The notes: generated by a model from the letters alone, not told the origin. A stretch of DNA of 64,000 bases from Umezawaea sp049997955 (GCA_049997955.1 JAEBDY010000023.1:1-64000), one strand, 5' to 3'; counted from the first letter of the stretch, positions 16,678-25,930 are shown. Translations and numbers: made by a program.

Positions 16678-18302
16678 CCCGAACTCCTGTCTGCGAGTGG
16701 TCGTCGCTGTGCCTTGGTGGTGCGCGGTGTGGGCCAGGGGGCCAGTGCGGGCCGGTCGAAGAAGGCCAGCCGGTCGGAGGGCTCGACCGAGCCGACGACG
16801 GCCACGTCCGGGCCGCCGAGCACCAGCAGGCCTTCGCCGTCCGCGCCGAGCGCGGGCCAGTCCACCCCGCTGGGCGCGCCTTCGGTGGCGAAGGACGCGA
16901 CCAGCTCCCGGAAGCACGCGCCGATCCGCCGTTCCAGCGGACCGTCGCCGAAGACGCGCGCGTTGGCGGGCAGGGAGTGCGTGCCGAACAAGAACTTCGA
17001 GGTCGCCTCGTGCGGCGCGCCGACCCCCGGCGGCAGCGCCGGATGGGCGAACTCCATGGCGTGGACCGGGGTCCGGCCCTCGGCGGCGTGCCGCTGCGCC
17101 TGGCGCAGGACGCGGTGGCGCAGCAGGGAATCACCCAGCAGCGCGGCCCACATCCCGGCCGGGTCGGCGGCGATCTCGCCGTCGGCCGCGGCGGCGCGGT
17201 AGACGTCGAAGCACTCGGCGACGAGATCGTCGGTCACGTCGTCCGCCAGCCCCTCCAGCGTCCGCCGGACCACCGAGTGCAGCTGCGCGGCGTCGACGGG
17301 CGCGGGCTTCGGGACGAGCACCGACAGACCGGGCACGGTGAAGAACGTGCCCTCGTTGCGCGTGTGCACCGACATCACCGGCACCGGGGGCAGCGGCGAG
17401 TCGTGGTCGTAACCGGGCATCGTGACCCCGTCGACCACCGGACCGCAGTACTCCCGGCCGCTGTGCGCCGGCTGCCGGGCCACCAGGTCGTTCCACGTCG
17501 TGAGCAGCGCCCCGGCGGGCACCGAACGCAGTCCGCGCACGGTGGTGCCCAGCGTGGCGGCCAGGTGCTCGGTCGACTCGCGGGCGTGCTCGGCGGTCAT
17601 CGACAGCTGCGGCGCCCGCACGTGCGCCGCGCTGATCGCGAGGACCCGGCGGACGACGCCGCGGGTCTGCGGCAGCAGCGAGAGCTGGTGCGCGCTCGCC
17701 CCGCCCGCCGACGTGCCCGCCAGGGTGATGTTGCCGGGGTCGCCGCCGAACGCCGGGGCGTTGCTCCGGACCCACTCCAGCAGGGCCAGCTGGTCCTGGA
17801 GGCCCCAGTTGGCGTGCAGCCCGGTCTTGTCGTCGGCCAGGTCCTCGTGCAGGCCGAAGCCGAACGGTCCGAGCCGGTAGTTGAACGTCACGACGACCAG
17901 CCGGCCCTCGACCGCGAGCAGCGAGCCGTCGTAGGTGGGCAGGCTGCCCGCGCCGACCTGCCACGCGCCGCCGTGGACGTAGACCAGCACGGGGAACTCG
18001 CCGTCGACCGACGGCGTCCAGACGTTGGCCAGCAGCGCGTCCTCGGCGCTGTCGGGCATCCCGTCCTGGAGGAAGGGCGCGCCCGTCCTGGTCGCGTCGC
18101 GCAGCCCCGTCCACGACCGCGGCGGCCGGGGGGAGGCGAACCGCAGCGCGCCGACCGGCGCCTCGGCGTAGGGCACGCCGAGGAACGCGGTGGCACCGCC
18201 CGAGCGCGCTCCGCGCACCGCGCCCGCCTGCGTTCGGGTGGTCACCGGAGCCGGCGCGGCGGCTCCGGTCCACGGTGGACTGAGGGACAATTCGTTGGTC
18301 AC
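16674..18302 (-). CDS. Type B carboxylesterase
   Basis: A 542-aa alpha/beta hydrolase of the COesterase family: VYVHGGAW oxyanion region, FNYRLGPFGF, NWGLQDQLALL, and the nucleophile elbow GTSAGGAS, where most members have GESAGG. It is the first gene of the 3-hydroxyanthranilate operon, overlapping phzC by GTGA. The GTG at 18302 has GGAGGA nine bases upstream. A role in hydrolysing or transferring an ester of the product, or in detoxification, is possible but not shown. A truncated second copy exists at 39547-40687, again directly before a phzC-like gene, so the pairing is not accidental. Confidence 0.85.
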   Translation of the reverse strand: MTNELSLSPPWTGAAAPAPVTTRTQAGAVRGARSGGATAFLGVPYAEAPVGALRFASPRPPRSWTGLRDATRTGAPFLQDGMPDSAEDALLANVWTPSVDGEFPVLVYVHGGAWQVGAGSLPTYDGSLLAVEGRLVVVTFNYRLGPFGFGLHEDLADDKTGLHANWGLQDQLALLEWVRSNAPAFGGDPGNITLAGTSAGGASAHQLSLLPQTRGVVRRVLAISAAHVRAPQLSMTAEHARESTEHLAATLGTTVRGLRSVPAGALLTTWNDLVARQPAHSGREYCGPVVDGVTMPGYDHDSPLPPVPVMSVHTRNEGTFFTVPGLSVLVPKPAPVDAAQLHSVVRRTLEGLADDVTDDLVAECFDVYRAAAADGEIAADPAGMWAALLGDSLLRHRVLRQAQRHAAEGRTPVHAMEFAHPALPPGVGAPHEATSKFLFGTHSLPANARVFGDGPLERRIGACFRELVASFATEGAPSGVDWPALGADGEGLLVLGGPDVAVVGSVEPSDRLAFFDRPALAPWPTPRTTKAQRRPLADRSSG

Positions 18303-18603
18303 GGCCGGATTCCTCCCGATGGACGGGGGCGCGGGTGACAAACTTCGTTCACCCGGCGGAGATCGGTGTTGTTCGTGTGACACGATCGTGAGACCCGCGA
18401 GGGGAGCTGACGGATTCCGTCACGCCAGTCCGTCAGAAACCCCCTCCGGCGGCGGGGTCGCCGGGAGGGTCGTTTTCCCAGACCAGGCCCCCTGTTCGGC
18501 CCCCGAGCCGATGTGGACACCCCGGGTAGGGGATCGTCGGGGACTTGACTGACTGCCGACCACGGGCTGTCACCGGCGCCCGACCGCCGGGTAGTCAGGG
18601 ACC
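18303..18603. promoter_or_regulatory. Divergent promoter region of esterase/3-HAA operon and MFS gene
   Basis: The 301-base gap between divergent start codons contains a perfect 15-base palindrome TGACGGATTCCGTCA at 18408-18422 and a further half-site TCCGTCA at 18429-18435, 106-133 bases upstream of the esterase start. This is the most symmetrical copy of the box shared with four other regions. No other gene is visible. Confidence 0.7.
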
Positions 18604-19794
18604 ATGCCGAACACCACCACCAGCGCACGCACGGGGCCGACCCGCGCCCGGCCCGCAGCACCCTTCGCCGTCATGGCGGCCGCCTTCTGCCTGGTCGGCA
18701 TCGTCGCCGTCGGCCAGATGTACGCGACGATCCCGCTGATCCCCCGCCTGGCCGACGCTTGGTCGGTCACCCCCGCCGACGCGGCCTGGGCCACCACGGC
18801 CTTCGCCATCGCCTACGCGGTGGGCTCCCTCTTCAGCGGACCGCTGTCCAACCGCTGGGGCCGCCGGGCCGTGATGGTCGGCGGCATCACGGCCATGGCC
18901 GCGGTCACCGCGCTGATCCCGCTGTCCTCCGACCTCCTCACCGGCTCCGCGCTGCGGGCCGTGCAGGGCATGTTCGCGGGCGCGTTCGTGCCCATGGCAT
19001 ACGCCCACTTCAGCGCGACCGTCCCGGCCCCGCGCCTGCCGATGGCCCTGACCCTCATCTCCGCGTCCATGGGCGGCACCGTCGTCATCGGCCAGGTCGA
19101 GACCCAGCTGCTCGACGAGAACTTCGGCTGGCGCTCGGTGTTCTGGGTCACCGCCCCGCTGCTGCTGATCGGCGCGGTGGCCATCCACCGGGTCATGGGG
19201 GCGCCGGGTCTGGGCGACCGCCGCACCGGCCCCACGCCGGGAACCCTGCCGAGCCTCGCCAGGATGGCCCCGCTCTACGTCACCGCGCTGCTGGTGGCGG
19301 GCACGATCACGGCCGTCTACACCGGCGTCCAGCTGGCCGGACCGCCGGAGCTGGTCGGCAGCCCCGAGGCGATGCTCCTGCTGCGCACCAGCGCGCTGCC
19401 CGCGCTCGTCGCGGCCGTGCTGCTGGCCCCGTTCCTGGGTCGCCTGCCGGTGAACACCCGCGTCGCGGGCGCGTTCGGGCTGGCGACCCTGGGCATGGCC
19501 GGTGCGGGCCTGTGCGCCGCAAGCCCCTGGGGCATCGGCGTTTCCCTGTTCGTCTTCATGTTCGGCATGTCCACGGCCGGTCCTGCGCTCGTGCAGGCGA
19601 TCGGCACGGGCGCCGGCGTGGCGGCGCAGACGACGGCCATCGCGATGTACGGCTTCGTGCTGAACGCCGGGGGAGGAGCGGGGGCACGGCTGCCCACGCT
19701 CGTGCCAGGGCTGGCGGAACTGGCCTACGTCCTGGCGGCCGTGCTGGCGGTGGCCACGCTCTACCTGCTGCGCCGGGCCCTGCGACCCGCCTAG
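18604..19794 (+). CDS. MFS (12-TM, DHA1-type) transporter
   Basis: A 396-aa membrane protein with about 12 hydrophobic segments, GPLSNRWGRRAVMVGG (motif A) and RAVQGMFAGAFVPM. It resembles AraJ/Bcr-type drug exporters. It is divergent from the 3-HAA operon and shares its operator region, so co-regulation and export of an intermediate or product are likely. Its TAG stop lies inside the target duplication of an IS remnant, so the very C-terminus could have been altered by that insertion. Confidence 0.87.
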   Translation: MPNTTTSARTGPTRARPAAPFAVMAAAFCLVGIVAVGQMYATIPLIPRLADAWSVTPADAAWATTAFAIAYAVGSLFSGPLSNRWGRRAVMVGGITAMAAVTALIPLSSDLLTGSALRAVQGMFAGAFVPMAYAHFSATVPAPRLPMALTLISASMGGTVVIGQVETQLLDENFGWRSVFWVTAPLLLIGAVAIHRVMGAPGLGDRRTGPTPGTLPSLARMAPLYVTALLVAGTITAVYTGVQLAGPPELVGSPEAMLLLRTSALPALVAAVLLAPFLGRLPVNTRVAGAFGLATLGMAGAGLCAASPWGIGVSLFVFMFGMSTAGPALVQAIGTGAGVAAQTTAIAMYGFVLNAGGGAGARLPTLVPGLAELAYVLAAVLAVATLYLLRRALRPA

Positions 19795-20164
19795 GGCGTG
19801 TCCTGGCGTGACCCGCCGGAACGGCACGGGCCGCGGACAACGGTCCACAACCGGTTCCGGCGGTGGTCGCGCAACGGCACTCTCACCATGCTCGTGACCA
19901 AGGTCCAGGTCACAGCCGGAATCCGCTTCCCTCGCCCCGGCCCCGGCCCCGGACGACCCGCCACCCGACCCGCACGAGTGATCGCGGACAAGGACCCACT
20001 CCACCCGAGCCATCCGCGCCATCCAGCGCCGCACCGTCGTGGAAAGCTGCCTCGACCAGCTCGAACAGTTCCGTGCCATGGCCACCCGCCACGACACAAC
20101 CTCGATGTCCCACCGGGCGGTGATCGACCTGGCGACCCTCATCCCCTGGCTTTGAGGAGACGCC
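19795..20164 (+). mobile_element. Internally deleted IS5-type element
   Basis: Ten-base ends GGCGTGTCCT and AGGAGACGCC (one mismatch as inverted repeats) are bracketed by CTAG on both sides (19791-19794 and 20165-20168), a plausible target duplication. Inside are two separated transposase pieces: an N-terminal WRDPPERHGPRTTVHNRFRRW and, in another frame, the C-terminal RRTVVESCLDQLEQFRAM ending at TGA 20153-20155. The catalytic centre is deleted, so it could move only with help. Confidence 0.7.
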
Positions 20165-20181
20165 CTAGCGCACGAGCCGGG

Positions 20182-20385
20182 TCAACCGAGGGACAGCAGG
20201 CGTCGCGCGCGTTCCCGCGCGGTGGCGGCCTGCGTGGACGCCTCGGCGGAGTCGACGCCCCGCTCGCCGGCTATCCGGTCGAGCAGGGCGGCCTTGCGGT
20301 GGTACCAGGCCGCGACCTCGGCGGGCGTGGCCGTGTGGCTCGGCCTCGACAGGACCACCTGGGTCATCTCCTCCAACAGGGACAT
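20182..20385 (-). CDS. Small conserved-looking protein of unknown function
   Basis: A 67-aa acidic/helical protein (AWYHRKAALLDRIAGE near the middle) with a very good ribosome-binding site, GAGAGGAG, seven bases before ATG. It lies upstream in orientation with, and 86 bases before, nothing but the deleted IS on its 3' side, and follows the SnoaL-like gene on the same strand. Similar short proteins are often seen in actinomycete clusters, but I cannot name the family. Probably cytosolic, with no signal or membrane segment. Confidence 0.65.
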   Translation of the reverse strand: MSLLEEMTQVVLSRPSHTATPAEVAAWYHRKAALLDRIAGERGVDSAEASTQAATARERARRLLSLG

Positions 20386-20471
20386 GGTGGGACTCCTCTC
20401 TCAACGCCGGCAGGGCGGCCGCGCGCGTGGCGACCGCCCTGCCGGGAACGGGACTGCTGGTGCGAAGGGGG

Positions 20472-20873
20472 TCAGGCGCGGTCGCAGCCGGGTGGGTTGT
20501 CGATGGCGTAGCGCCACCGGCCGTCCTGGCCGCGGCGGGCGACGTCGGTCGCGGTGCCCTCGTGGTGCACGGCCTCGCCGTCGGGCTTGGTGCCGACGAT
20601 CCGGTAGTCGCCGATGATCAGGGCGAGGTCGTCGTAGACGTAGGTGTGCCTCGGGCTGAGGTGGATCGGGATGCCCAGGGCCATGAAGCTGGAGGTGGCC
20701 GCGCGCCTGCCGTCGCCGACGACGGTAGTGCCGGGGGTCAGGACGCGGACGGCGTCCGGCTCGAACAGCCGGTCCACGGCGGCCAGGTCGCCCGCGTTGA
20801 ACGCGGCCGCGAAGGCCGCGGGCAGCTCGGCGGGGTGGTCCACCCCCGCCGCGGGGAGGTCGGTGCTGGCCAT
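20472..20873 (-). CDS. SnoaL/NTF2-fold small protein (SgcJ/DUF4440-like)
   Basis: A 133-aa protein with the alpha+beta cone pattern of the NTF2 superfamily: FAAAFNAGDLAAVDRLFEPD, a central strand FMALGIPIHLSPRHTYVYD and WRYAIDNP at the end. Members serve as small-molecule binding, cyclase or isomerase proteins. It is not a PhzA/B protein by its motifs. GAGGAG precedes the ATG. It lies 27 bases downstream of a WrbA-like gene and is probably co-transcribed. Confidence 0.75.
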   Translation of the reverse strand: MASTDLPAAGVDHPAELPAAFAAAFNAGDLAAVDRLFEPDAVRVLTPGTTVVGDGRRAATSSFMALGIPIHLSPRHTYVYDDLALIIGDYRIVGTKPDGEAVHHEGTATDVARRGQDGRWRYAIDNPPGCDRA

Positions 20874-20900
20874 GGTGTTCTCCTCGCGCTCGTGCGGGTA

Positions 20901-21539
20901 TCAGGCCGCGGCACCGGTGACGGGTTCCAGGCCGCCGCGCACGACGGCGGCGGCGACCTGGATGGTGCGCAGGGCCTGGAACTCGATGGCCTCGACGTTC
21001 TCCTCGTGCACCGACCCGGTGTTGCCGCCGACCGTGGCGCTCGCGCCGTAGGGGTTGCCGTTGTGCGGCTTGAACAGCACCGGCGCGGTCGACCCGGTCG
21101 CCACGATCAGCGAGCCCCAGTGGCAGATCGCGTTGTGCAGCGCCAGGATCGTGCTCACCTGGCCGCCGTGCGGGGCCGAGCCGGTGGCGAACGCCGAGAC
21201 GACCTTGTTGGCCAGCCTGCCGTCGATCGACAGCTTCGAGGTGGTGTTGAGGAACTGCATCAGCGCGGGCGCGGCGAGTCCGAAGTGGACGGGGCTGCCG
21301 ATCAGGATCGCGTCCGCCCAGTCCAGGTCGGCGGGCTCGGCGAGGTCCACGTGCGACGTGGCGGCGGCGTGCTCGTCGGAGCCCGTGCGCCCGGAGCCGG
21401 TGCCCAGCTCGGCCACCCGGCGCAGCCGGACCTCCGCGCCGTGCTTGACCGCGAAGTCCGCGGCGGCCTGGGCCAGCGCGTGCGTGGTTCCGGTGGAGGA
21501 GTAGTAGACGACGGCGACTTTGGTGGGCGGGATGCTCAT
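20901..21539 (-). CDS. WrbA-like FMN flavoprotein 1 (NAD(P)H:quinone oxidoreductase)
   Basis: A 212-aa flavodoxin-fold protein with the FMN phosphate loop YYSSTGTTH (residues 13-21) and the WrbA-type GSAPHGGQVSTILAL and HNGNPYGASA segments. Two-electron reduction of quinones, or of quinone-imine or diazoquinone-like intermediates, is the family's job. It is divergent from a second homologue at 21798, and the space between carries the TGACGGA inverted repeat. First of a three-gene set with the SnoaL-like and 67-aa proteins. Confidence 0.88.
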   Translation of the reverse strand: MSIPPTKVAVVYYSSTGTTHALAQAAADFAVKHGAEVRLRRVAELGTGSGRTGSDEHAAATSHVDLAEPADLDWADAILIGSPVHFGLAAPALMQFLNTTSKLSIDGRLANKVVSAFATGSAPHGGQVSTILALHNAICHWGSLIVATGSTAPVLFKPHNGNPYGASATVGGNTGSVHEENVEAIEFQALRTIQVAAAVVRGGLEPVTGAAA

Positions 21540-21643
21540 GGCTGCGAGGCTCCTGGGTCTGGTGTGGAGGTGTCGCGCACCGGGTGGCGAGGACGCTCCC
21601 AGCGTCCGGGAACCCGTGCCCAGGAGGACACCACCCGGTCCGC

Positions 21644-21675
21644 AGTCCGTCACAACGGCCCGGAGTTGACGGACT
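21644..21675. promoter_or_regulatory. Operator-like inverted repeat between the two WrbA-like genes
   Basis: AGTCCGTCA (21644-21652) and TGACGGACT (21667-21675) are perfect 9-base inverted repeats separated by 14 bases, centred between divergent flavoprotein genes. Same box as at 11942, 18408, 39454 and 50158. Confidence 0.65.
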
Positions 21676-21797
21676 TCCGCCGCCGATTGGCGCCCGCGGC
21701 ACGCCGACGACGAGCATTGGCCGCACGCAAGAAGGAAGAGGCAACCGCGGCGGGCCGAACGGGTCCGCGTGGCACACCGCCAGGGGAGCGACCAGAC

Positions 21798-22457
21798 ATG
21801 ACCAGACTCGCCATCGTCTACTACTCGGCCACCGGCAACATCCACAAGCTCGCCGTCGCCGCGGCGGCAGCGGGCGAGGCGGCGGGCGCCGAGGTGCGGC
21901 TGCGGCGCGCGGCGGAGATCAGCTCCGAGCCGCTGGCGCCGAACTTCAGCGCCTGGACGGACGCCAACGCCGAGCACGCGGCCACCGCGCACGACGGCGT
22001 CCAGGAGGCCTCGATCGACGACCTCGACTGGGCCGACGCCGTGCTGTGGGGCACGCCCGGCCGCTACGGCCTGCTCGCTGGACCGCTGAAGCACTTCATC
22101 GACCAGACCTTCGAGCTGCACGCCCGCCGCGGCCTGGTGAACAAGGTGATGTCCTCGTTCACCTCCACCGGCACCCCGCACGGCGGCCAGGAGAGCACGA
22201 TCCTGTCGCTCAACAACGTCTTCTACCACTGGGGCGCGATCATCGTCGCCCCCGGCGTCATCGACGACGTGCTGCTGCGCCCGAGCAACGGCAACCCCTA
22301 CGGCGTCAGCGCCACCTCGGGGCTCCAGGCCGTTCCGGGCGGGCTCGCGCTCAACGTCACCGAGGACAACCTCCTCGCGATCGGGTTCCAGGCCCGGCGC
22401 GTGATCGAGGTGGCCGCGGCGCTCAAGGCCGGGCTTCCCACACCCGTCCCGGCCTAG
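21798..22457 (+). CDS. WrbA-like FMN flavoprotein 2
   Basis: A 219-aa homologue of the divergent flavoprotein, with YYSATGNIH (FMN loop), WGTPGRYGLLAGP, TSTGTPHGGQESTIL and NGNPYGVSA. Having two divergent paralogues in one cluster suggests two separate reductions or a heteromer. The ATG has a modest GGGGAGC ribosome-binding site. A strong hairpin follows the gene. Confidence 0.88.
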   Translation: MTRLAIVYYSATGNIHKLAVAAAAAGEAAGAEVRLRRAAEISSEPLAPNFSAWTDANAEHAATAHDGVQEASIDDLDWADAVLWGTPGRYGLLAGPLKHFIDQTFELHARRGLVNKVMSSFTSTGTPHGGQESTILSLNNVFYHWGAIIVAPGVIDDVLLRPSNGNPYGVSATSGLQAVPGGLALNVTEDNLLAIGFQARRVIEVAAALKAGLPTPVPA

Positions 22458-22512
22458 CGCCGCCCGCACCGGCCGGCTCCTCCACCCCCGACGAGGGGCC
22501 GGCCACCGCCCG

Positions 22513-22546
22513 GTGGGCCGGGCGCGGTCCGCCGCGCCCGGCCCAC
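22513..22546 (+). terminator. Intrinsic-type hairpin after flavoprotein 2
   Basis: Perfect 15-base arms (GTGGGCCGGGCGCGG and its complement) enclose a 4-base loop, 55 bases after the stop codon. Confidence 0.7.
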
Positions 22547-22709
22547 GGTCGTCCTCGGGGAAAACAATCAGTTCTCGAAATCGTTCGGGTTCCTTTTTCG
22601 CAGAATGTGACAGAGTGCGGGACAAGCGCTGAGAGATCTGTTCTGCACGGTGAGAAAATGCTGGTAGAGGCCAAGTCTCCACCGTTGATGACTCCGTGAA
22701 GGAACATTC

Positions 22710-24284
22710 ATGCTGACCATCCGGAAGAACAAGAAGCCGCTGTACATCGGACTCATTTCCGAGCAGGCGGCGGTCAGGCACGGCGCCACGCCCACCAACC
22801 TGGACCACGACCTGGAGGTCCTGCCCGACGCGGGCAGGGTGTTCACCACCGCCCAGCTCGCCGACCACGTCGACGAGCTCGCCGCCCGCCTGCACGCCGC
22901 GGGCGTGCGACCGACCGAGCGGGTCGCGGTGCACAAGACCGGCAACTTCGACATCTGCCTGCTCGCCTGCGCGGTCGCGCGCCTCGGCGCCATCCCGGTG
23001 ATGCTGTCCCCGCACCTGGACCGCGACACGATCCTCGCGCTGCTGACCCGGCTGGACGGGCCGACGCTGCTCACCGACGCGGCCAAGCTCGACGGGGAAC
23101 TGGCGGGCGCGCCGCTGGCCGAGCTGACCACGCGGGTCATCTCCGCGACCGGCGCCCGCGAGGGGGCCGTCACGCTGTCCGACCACGCGGGCGCGCCGCG
23201 GCGGCGGCCGGTGGTGATGGGCCCGGACGAGCCCGCCATGATGACCCACACCTCCGGCACCACCGGGATCCCGAAGCTGGTCGTGCACTCGGCCCGCTCG
23301 CTGGGCTCGCGGTACCGCTGGCAGACCATGGTCGTCCGGTTCATCCGCAAGCCGGAGACGGTCGCGATGCACGTGTCCTACGTGCACTCCCGGATGTACC
23401 TCGGCCTGGCCGTGCTCCAGATGCGCGGCCTGCCCGCGGTGTTCATGGACAACGGCGACCCGGAGCACGTGGCCGACGTCCTGGCCGAGCACCGCCCCGG
23501 CGTGCTGGAGACGCACCCCAACTCCTTCCTGGAGTGGGAGTCGCTGGTGGACGACCCGCGCAAGCCGATCAGCACGGTCAAGTACTTCAACAGCACCTTC
23601 GACGCCATCCACCCCAGCACGATGCACAAGCTGCTGCACGCCTCCGAGCGCCGCAGCCCGGTGTTCCTCCAGGTCTACGGCCAGAGCGAGTGCGGACCGC
23701 TGGCCGGGCGCACCTACCGCAAGCGCAACGCGCTCAAGGCCGACGGCCGCTGCCAGGGCTACCCGACGCCGGGCATGACGACCTACCGGCTGGTCAGCCG
23801 CGACGGCAACCGCCCCACCAAGCACAGCCCTGGCTACATCGACGTGCAGACCTCCGGTCGCGCGCTGACCTACTGGGGCGAGCAGGACCGGTTCGACAAG
23901 CAGGTCGTCGGCCCGTGGTGGCGCGGCGGGGACGTCGGCTACCGCACCCGGTGGGGCTGCCTGCACCTGCTCGACCGGGAGATCGACACCATCCCCGGCA
24001 TCGACTCCACGCTGGAGGTCGAGGACGCGGTGCTCTCGCGGCTGGACGAGCTGACCGAGTTCGTGCTCGTTCCGGGCCCGCACAAGGAACCGGTGCCGGT
24101 CGTGTGCACGCGCCAGGACAAGCCGCTGGACCTGGAGCGGTGGCGGCGCGCGGTGTCCGACCAACCGGCGATGAGCGACCCGATCACCTGGCGGCTCTCG
24201 GACCTGCCGCGCACGGCGACCGCCAAGATCCGCCGCGTGGAGCTGGTCCGCAGGCTGCACGAGCAGATGGCGGGGTCGGCGTGA
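22710..24284 (+). CDS. AMP-forming acyl-CoA synthetase/ligase 1
   Basis: A 524-aa ANL-superfamily enzyme: P-loop TSGTTGIPK (181-189), VYGQSECG, the GGDVGYR hinge region and catalytic Lys506 in RTATAKIRR. It activates a carboxylate as an acyl-AMP. Substrate unknown; 3-hydroxyanthranilate or an acyl partner is plausible. The paralogue at 45371 is colinear with it throughout and sits beside nitrite-forming genes, so one of the two may be a CreM-like diazotase using nitrite in place of CoA. Its stop overlaps the monooxygenase start (GTGA), so the two are coupled. Confidence 0.9.
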   Translation: MLTIRKNKKPLYIGLISEQAAVRHGATPTNLDHDLEVLPDAGRVFTTAQLADHVDELAARLHAAGVRPTERVAVHKTGNFDICLLACAVARLGAIPVMLSPHLDRDTILALLTRLDGPTLLTDAAKLDGELAGAPLAELTTRVISATGAREGAVTLSDHAGAPRRRPVVMGPDEPAMMTHTSGTTGIPKLVVHSARSLGSRYRWQTMVVRFIRKPETVAMHVSYVHSRMYLGLAVLQMRGLPAVFMDNGDPEHVADVLAEHRPGVLETHPNSFLEWESLVDDPRKPISTVKYFNSTFDAIHPSTMHKLLHASERRSPVFLQVYGQSECGPLAGRTYRKRNALKADGRCQGYPTPGMTTYRLVSRDGNRPTKHSPGYIDVQTSGRALTYWGEQDRFDKQVVGPWWRGGDVGYRTRWGCLHLLDREIDTIPGIDSTLEVEDAVLSRLDELTEFVLVPGPHKEPVPVVCTRQDKPLDLERWRRAVSDQPAMSDPITWRLSDLPRTATAKIRRVELVRRLHEQMAGSA

Positions 24285-25864
24285 GCACCGGGGACGTCGA
24301 CGTGCTCGTCGTGGGGGCCGGCCCGAGCGGGCTGCTCACCGCGTGCGAGCTGCTGCGCCGCGGCCTGCGCGTGCGGGTGGTCGACCGGGCCGAGGAGCCC
24401 GCCACCACCCCCAAGGCGTTGTCCATCTGGCCCAGGGCGCTGGACATCCTGACCGACCTGGGCCTCGCCGAGGGCGTGCGCCGCGAGTCGGTGCCGATCA
24501 ACGCGCTGAGCTACTTCGCCGACCGGGAACCGCTGGCGCGCTTCGGCCTGGCTGACGACGTGCGCTGTCGCACGCTGCCGCAGCACGTCACCGAGCGGCT
24601 GCTGGCCGAGCGGCTGCGCGAACTCGGCGGCAAGGTCGAGCGCGGGGTCCGGCTGCTGGCGCTGGAGGGCGTCGACGGCGCGGGCGGGTCGGGTCCGCCG
24701 GAGCAGGTCACGGCGCTGCTGCTCGACGGCAGCGGGGCGCTCGAACGGGCGGCCGCGTCCTACGTGGTCGGCGCGGACGGGGCGGGCAGCGCGGTGCGCG
24801 GCCAGCTCGGCGTCAGCTTCGAGGGCAGCACCTACGAGTTGGCGTTCGCGCTGGTGGACGGTCGCGTCGACGGGGACCTGCCCACCGACGAGACGCTGTT
24901 CTACCAGGGGGCGAACGGCGCCCTGGTGATCGTCCCGATGCCCGACGGCGTGTTCCGCTTCCTGTCGATCATGCCGCCGGGCGAGGCCGGGGTGACTCTG
25001 CCGCTGATGCAGGGGATCATCGACGACCGCGGTCCGGCGGGGGTCGTGCTGCGTGAGGCTGTGTGGCAGGCGGTGTTCCGCGTGCACGCCCGCGTCGCGG
25101 GCTCGTTCCACCGCAACCGGGTCTTCCTGGTCGGCGACGCCGCGCACGTGCACAGCCCGGCGGGCGGGCAAGGCATGAACAACGGTCTCCAGGACGCGCA
25201 CAACCTGGCCTGGAAGCTGGCCGCCGTGCTGCACGGGCACTCGCCGGCGGCGCTGTTGGACGGTTACGGGCCCGAGCGTCGCGAGGCGACCGAGCGGATC
25301 CTGCGCGACACCGACCTCCAGACCAAGGCCTGGGTCGTGGACACGAAGGTGACCACGGCGTTGCGCGACGCGGCGTTCAAGCTGGCCGAGCGCACCGGGG
25401 CGATGTCGAAGTTCTACGCGCCGGTGATGGCCGGCCGCAGGCTGCGCTACACGCCGTCGCGGGAGAGCCAGCAGCCTTCGGGCCTGTCGGCGTGCAAGGC
25501 CCGCCAACGCACACCCGGCGCGGTGCGGGTCGGCGCGGTGCTGCCGCGCGGGCTCGCGCTGGCCACCGGGGTCAGCGGACCCGACGTCGACCCGGCCGCG
25601 TGGTCGCTGCTGCTCACCGCGAGCTCCGGCGACCGGACGTGGCAGGCGCGGGTGGCGGGGCTGCTGGCGGACCGACCGCTGGTGTCCACCCACCTGCTGG
25701 ACCGGGGAGCGGACCTGCGCGCCCTGGGCTGCGGACGGGTGAGCTACCACCTGGTGCGCCCCGACGGGCACATCGCCGCGCACGGGCACCGGGGCGACCT
25801 GGTGCGGCTGGCAGCCGAGCTGGACACCGCGTTCGGACCGGTCACCCGCAGCCCGGCTGGATGA
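24281..25864 (+). CDS. Aromatic FAD-dependent monooxygenase
   Basis: A 527-aa class A flavoprotein hydroxylase (PheA/TfdB/RdmE type): GAGPSG (12-17), the DG motif GADGAGS (164-170), GDAAH (285-289) with HSPAGGQGMN following, and a C-terminal thioredoxin-like domain from about 390. It hydroxylates phenolic rings using NAD(P)H and O2, sometimes with loss of a substituent. Translational coupling to AMP-ligase 1 suggests both act on the same aromatic unit. Confidence 0.92.
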   Translation: MSTGDVDVLVVGAGPSGLLTACELLRRGLRVRVVDRAEEPATTPKALSIWPRALDILTDLGLAEGVRRESVPINALSYFADREPLARFGLADDVRCRTLPQHVTERLLAERLRELGGKVERGVRLLALEGVDGAGGSGPPEQVTALLLDGSGALERAAASYVVGADGAGSAVRGQLGVSFEGSTYELAFALVDGRVDGDLPTDETLFYQGANGALVIVPMPDGVFRFLSIMPPGEAGVTLPLMQGIIDDRGPAGVVLREAVWQAVFRVHARVAGSFHRNRVFLVGDAAHVHSPAGGQGMNNGLQDAHNLAWKLAAVLHGHSPAALLDGYGPERREATERILRDTDLQTKAWVVDTKVTTALRDAAFKLAERTGAMSKFYAPVMAGRRLRYTPSRESQQPSGLSACKARQRTPGAVRVGAVLPRGLALATGVSGPDVDPAAWSLLLTASSGDRTWQARVAGLLADRPLVSTHLLDRGADLRALGCGRVSYHLVRPDGHIAAHGHRGDLVRLAAELDTAFGPVTRSPAG

Positions 25865-25896
25865 CCGCGGCCCCCCGTGATCGAGCAGTTCCCGGC

Positions 25897-25930
25897 ACCG
25901 GGTCGGGCGGTGGCTCCCGCCCGACCCGGT
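25897..25930 (+). terminator. Hairpin between monooxygenase and FMN reductase genes
   Basis: Perfect 13-base arms (ACCGGGTCGGGCG and its complement) with an 8-base loop, 33 bases past the monooxygenase stop. It may weaken rather than abolish read-through to the next gene in the same direction. Confidence 0.55.

Noticed and set aside
14638..17202. 854-codon plus-strand frame opposite the dehydrogenase, DAHP synthase and esterase genes
   Set aside because: No domain signature and no ribosome-binding site; the minus-strand genes explain the DNA completely.
20472..20873. Possible PhzA/B homologue
   Set aside because: NTF2-type fold is shared, but the sequence is of the SnoaL/SgcJ type and lacks PhzA/B-specific stretches.
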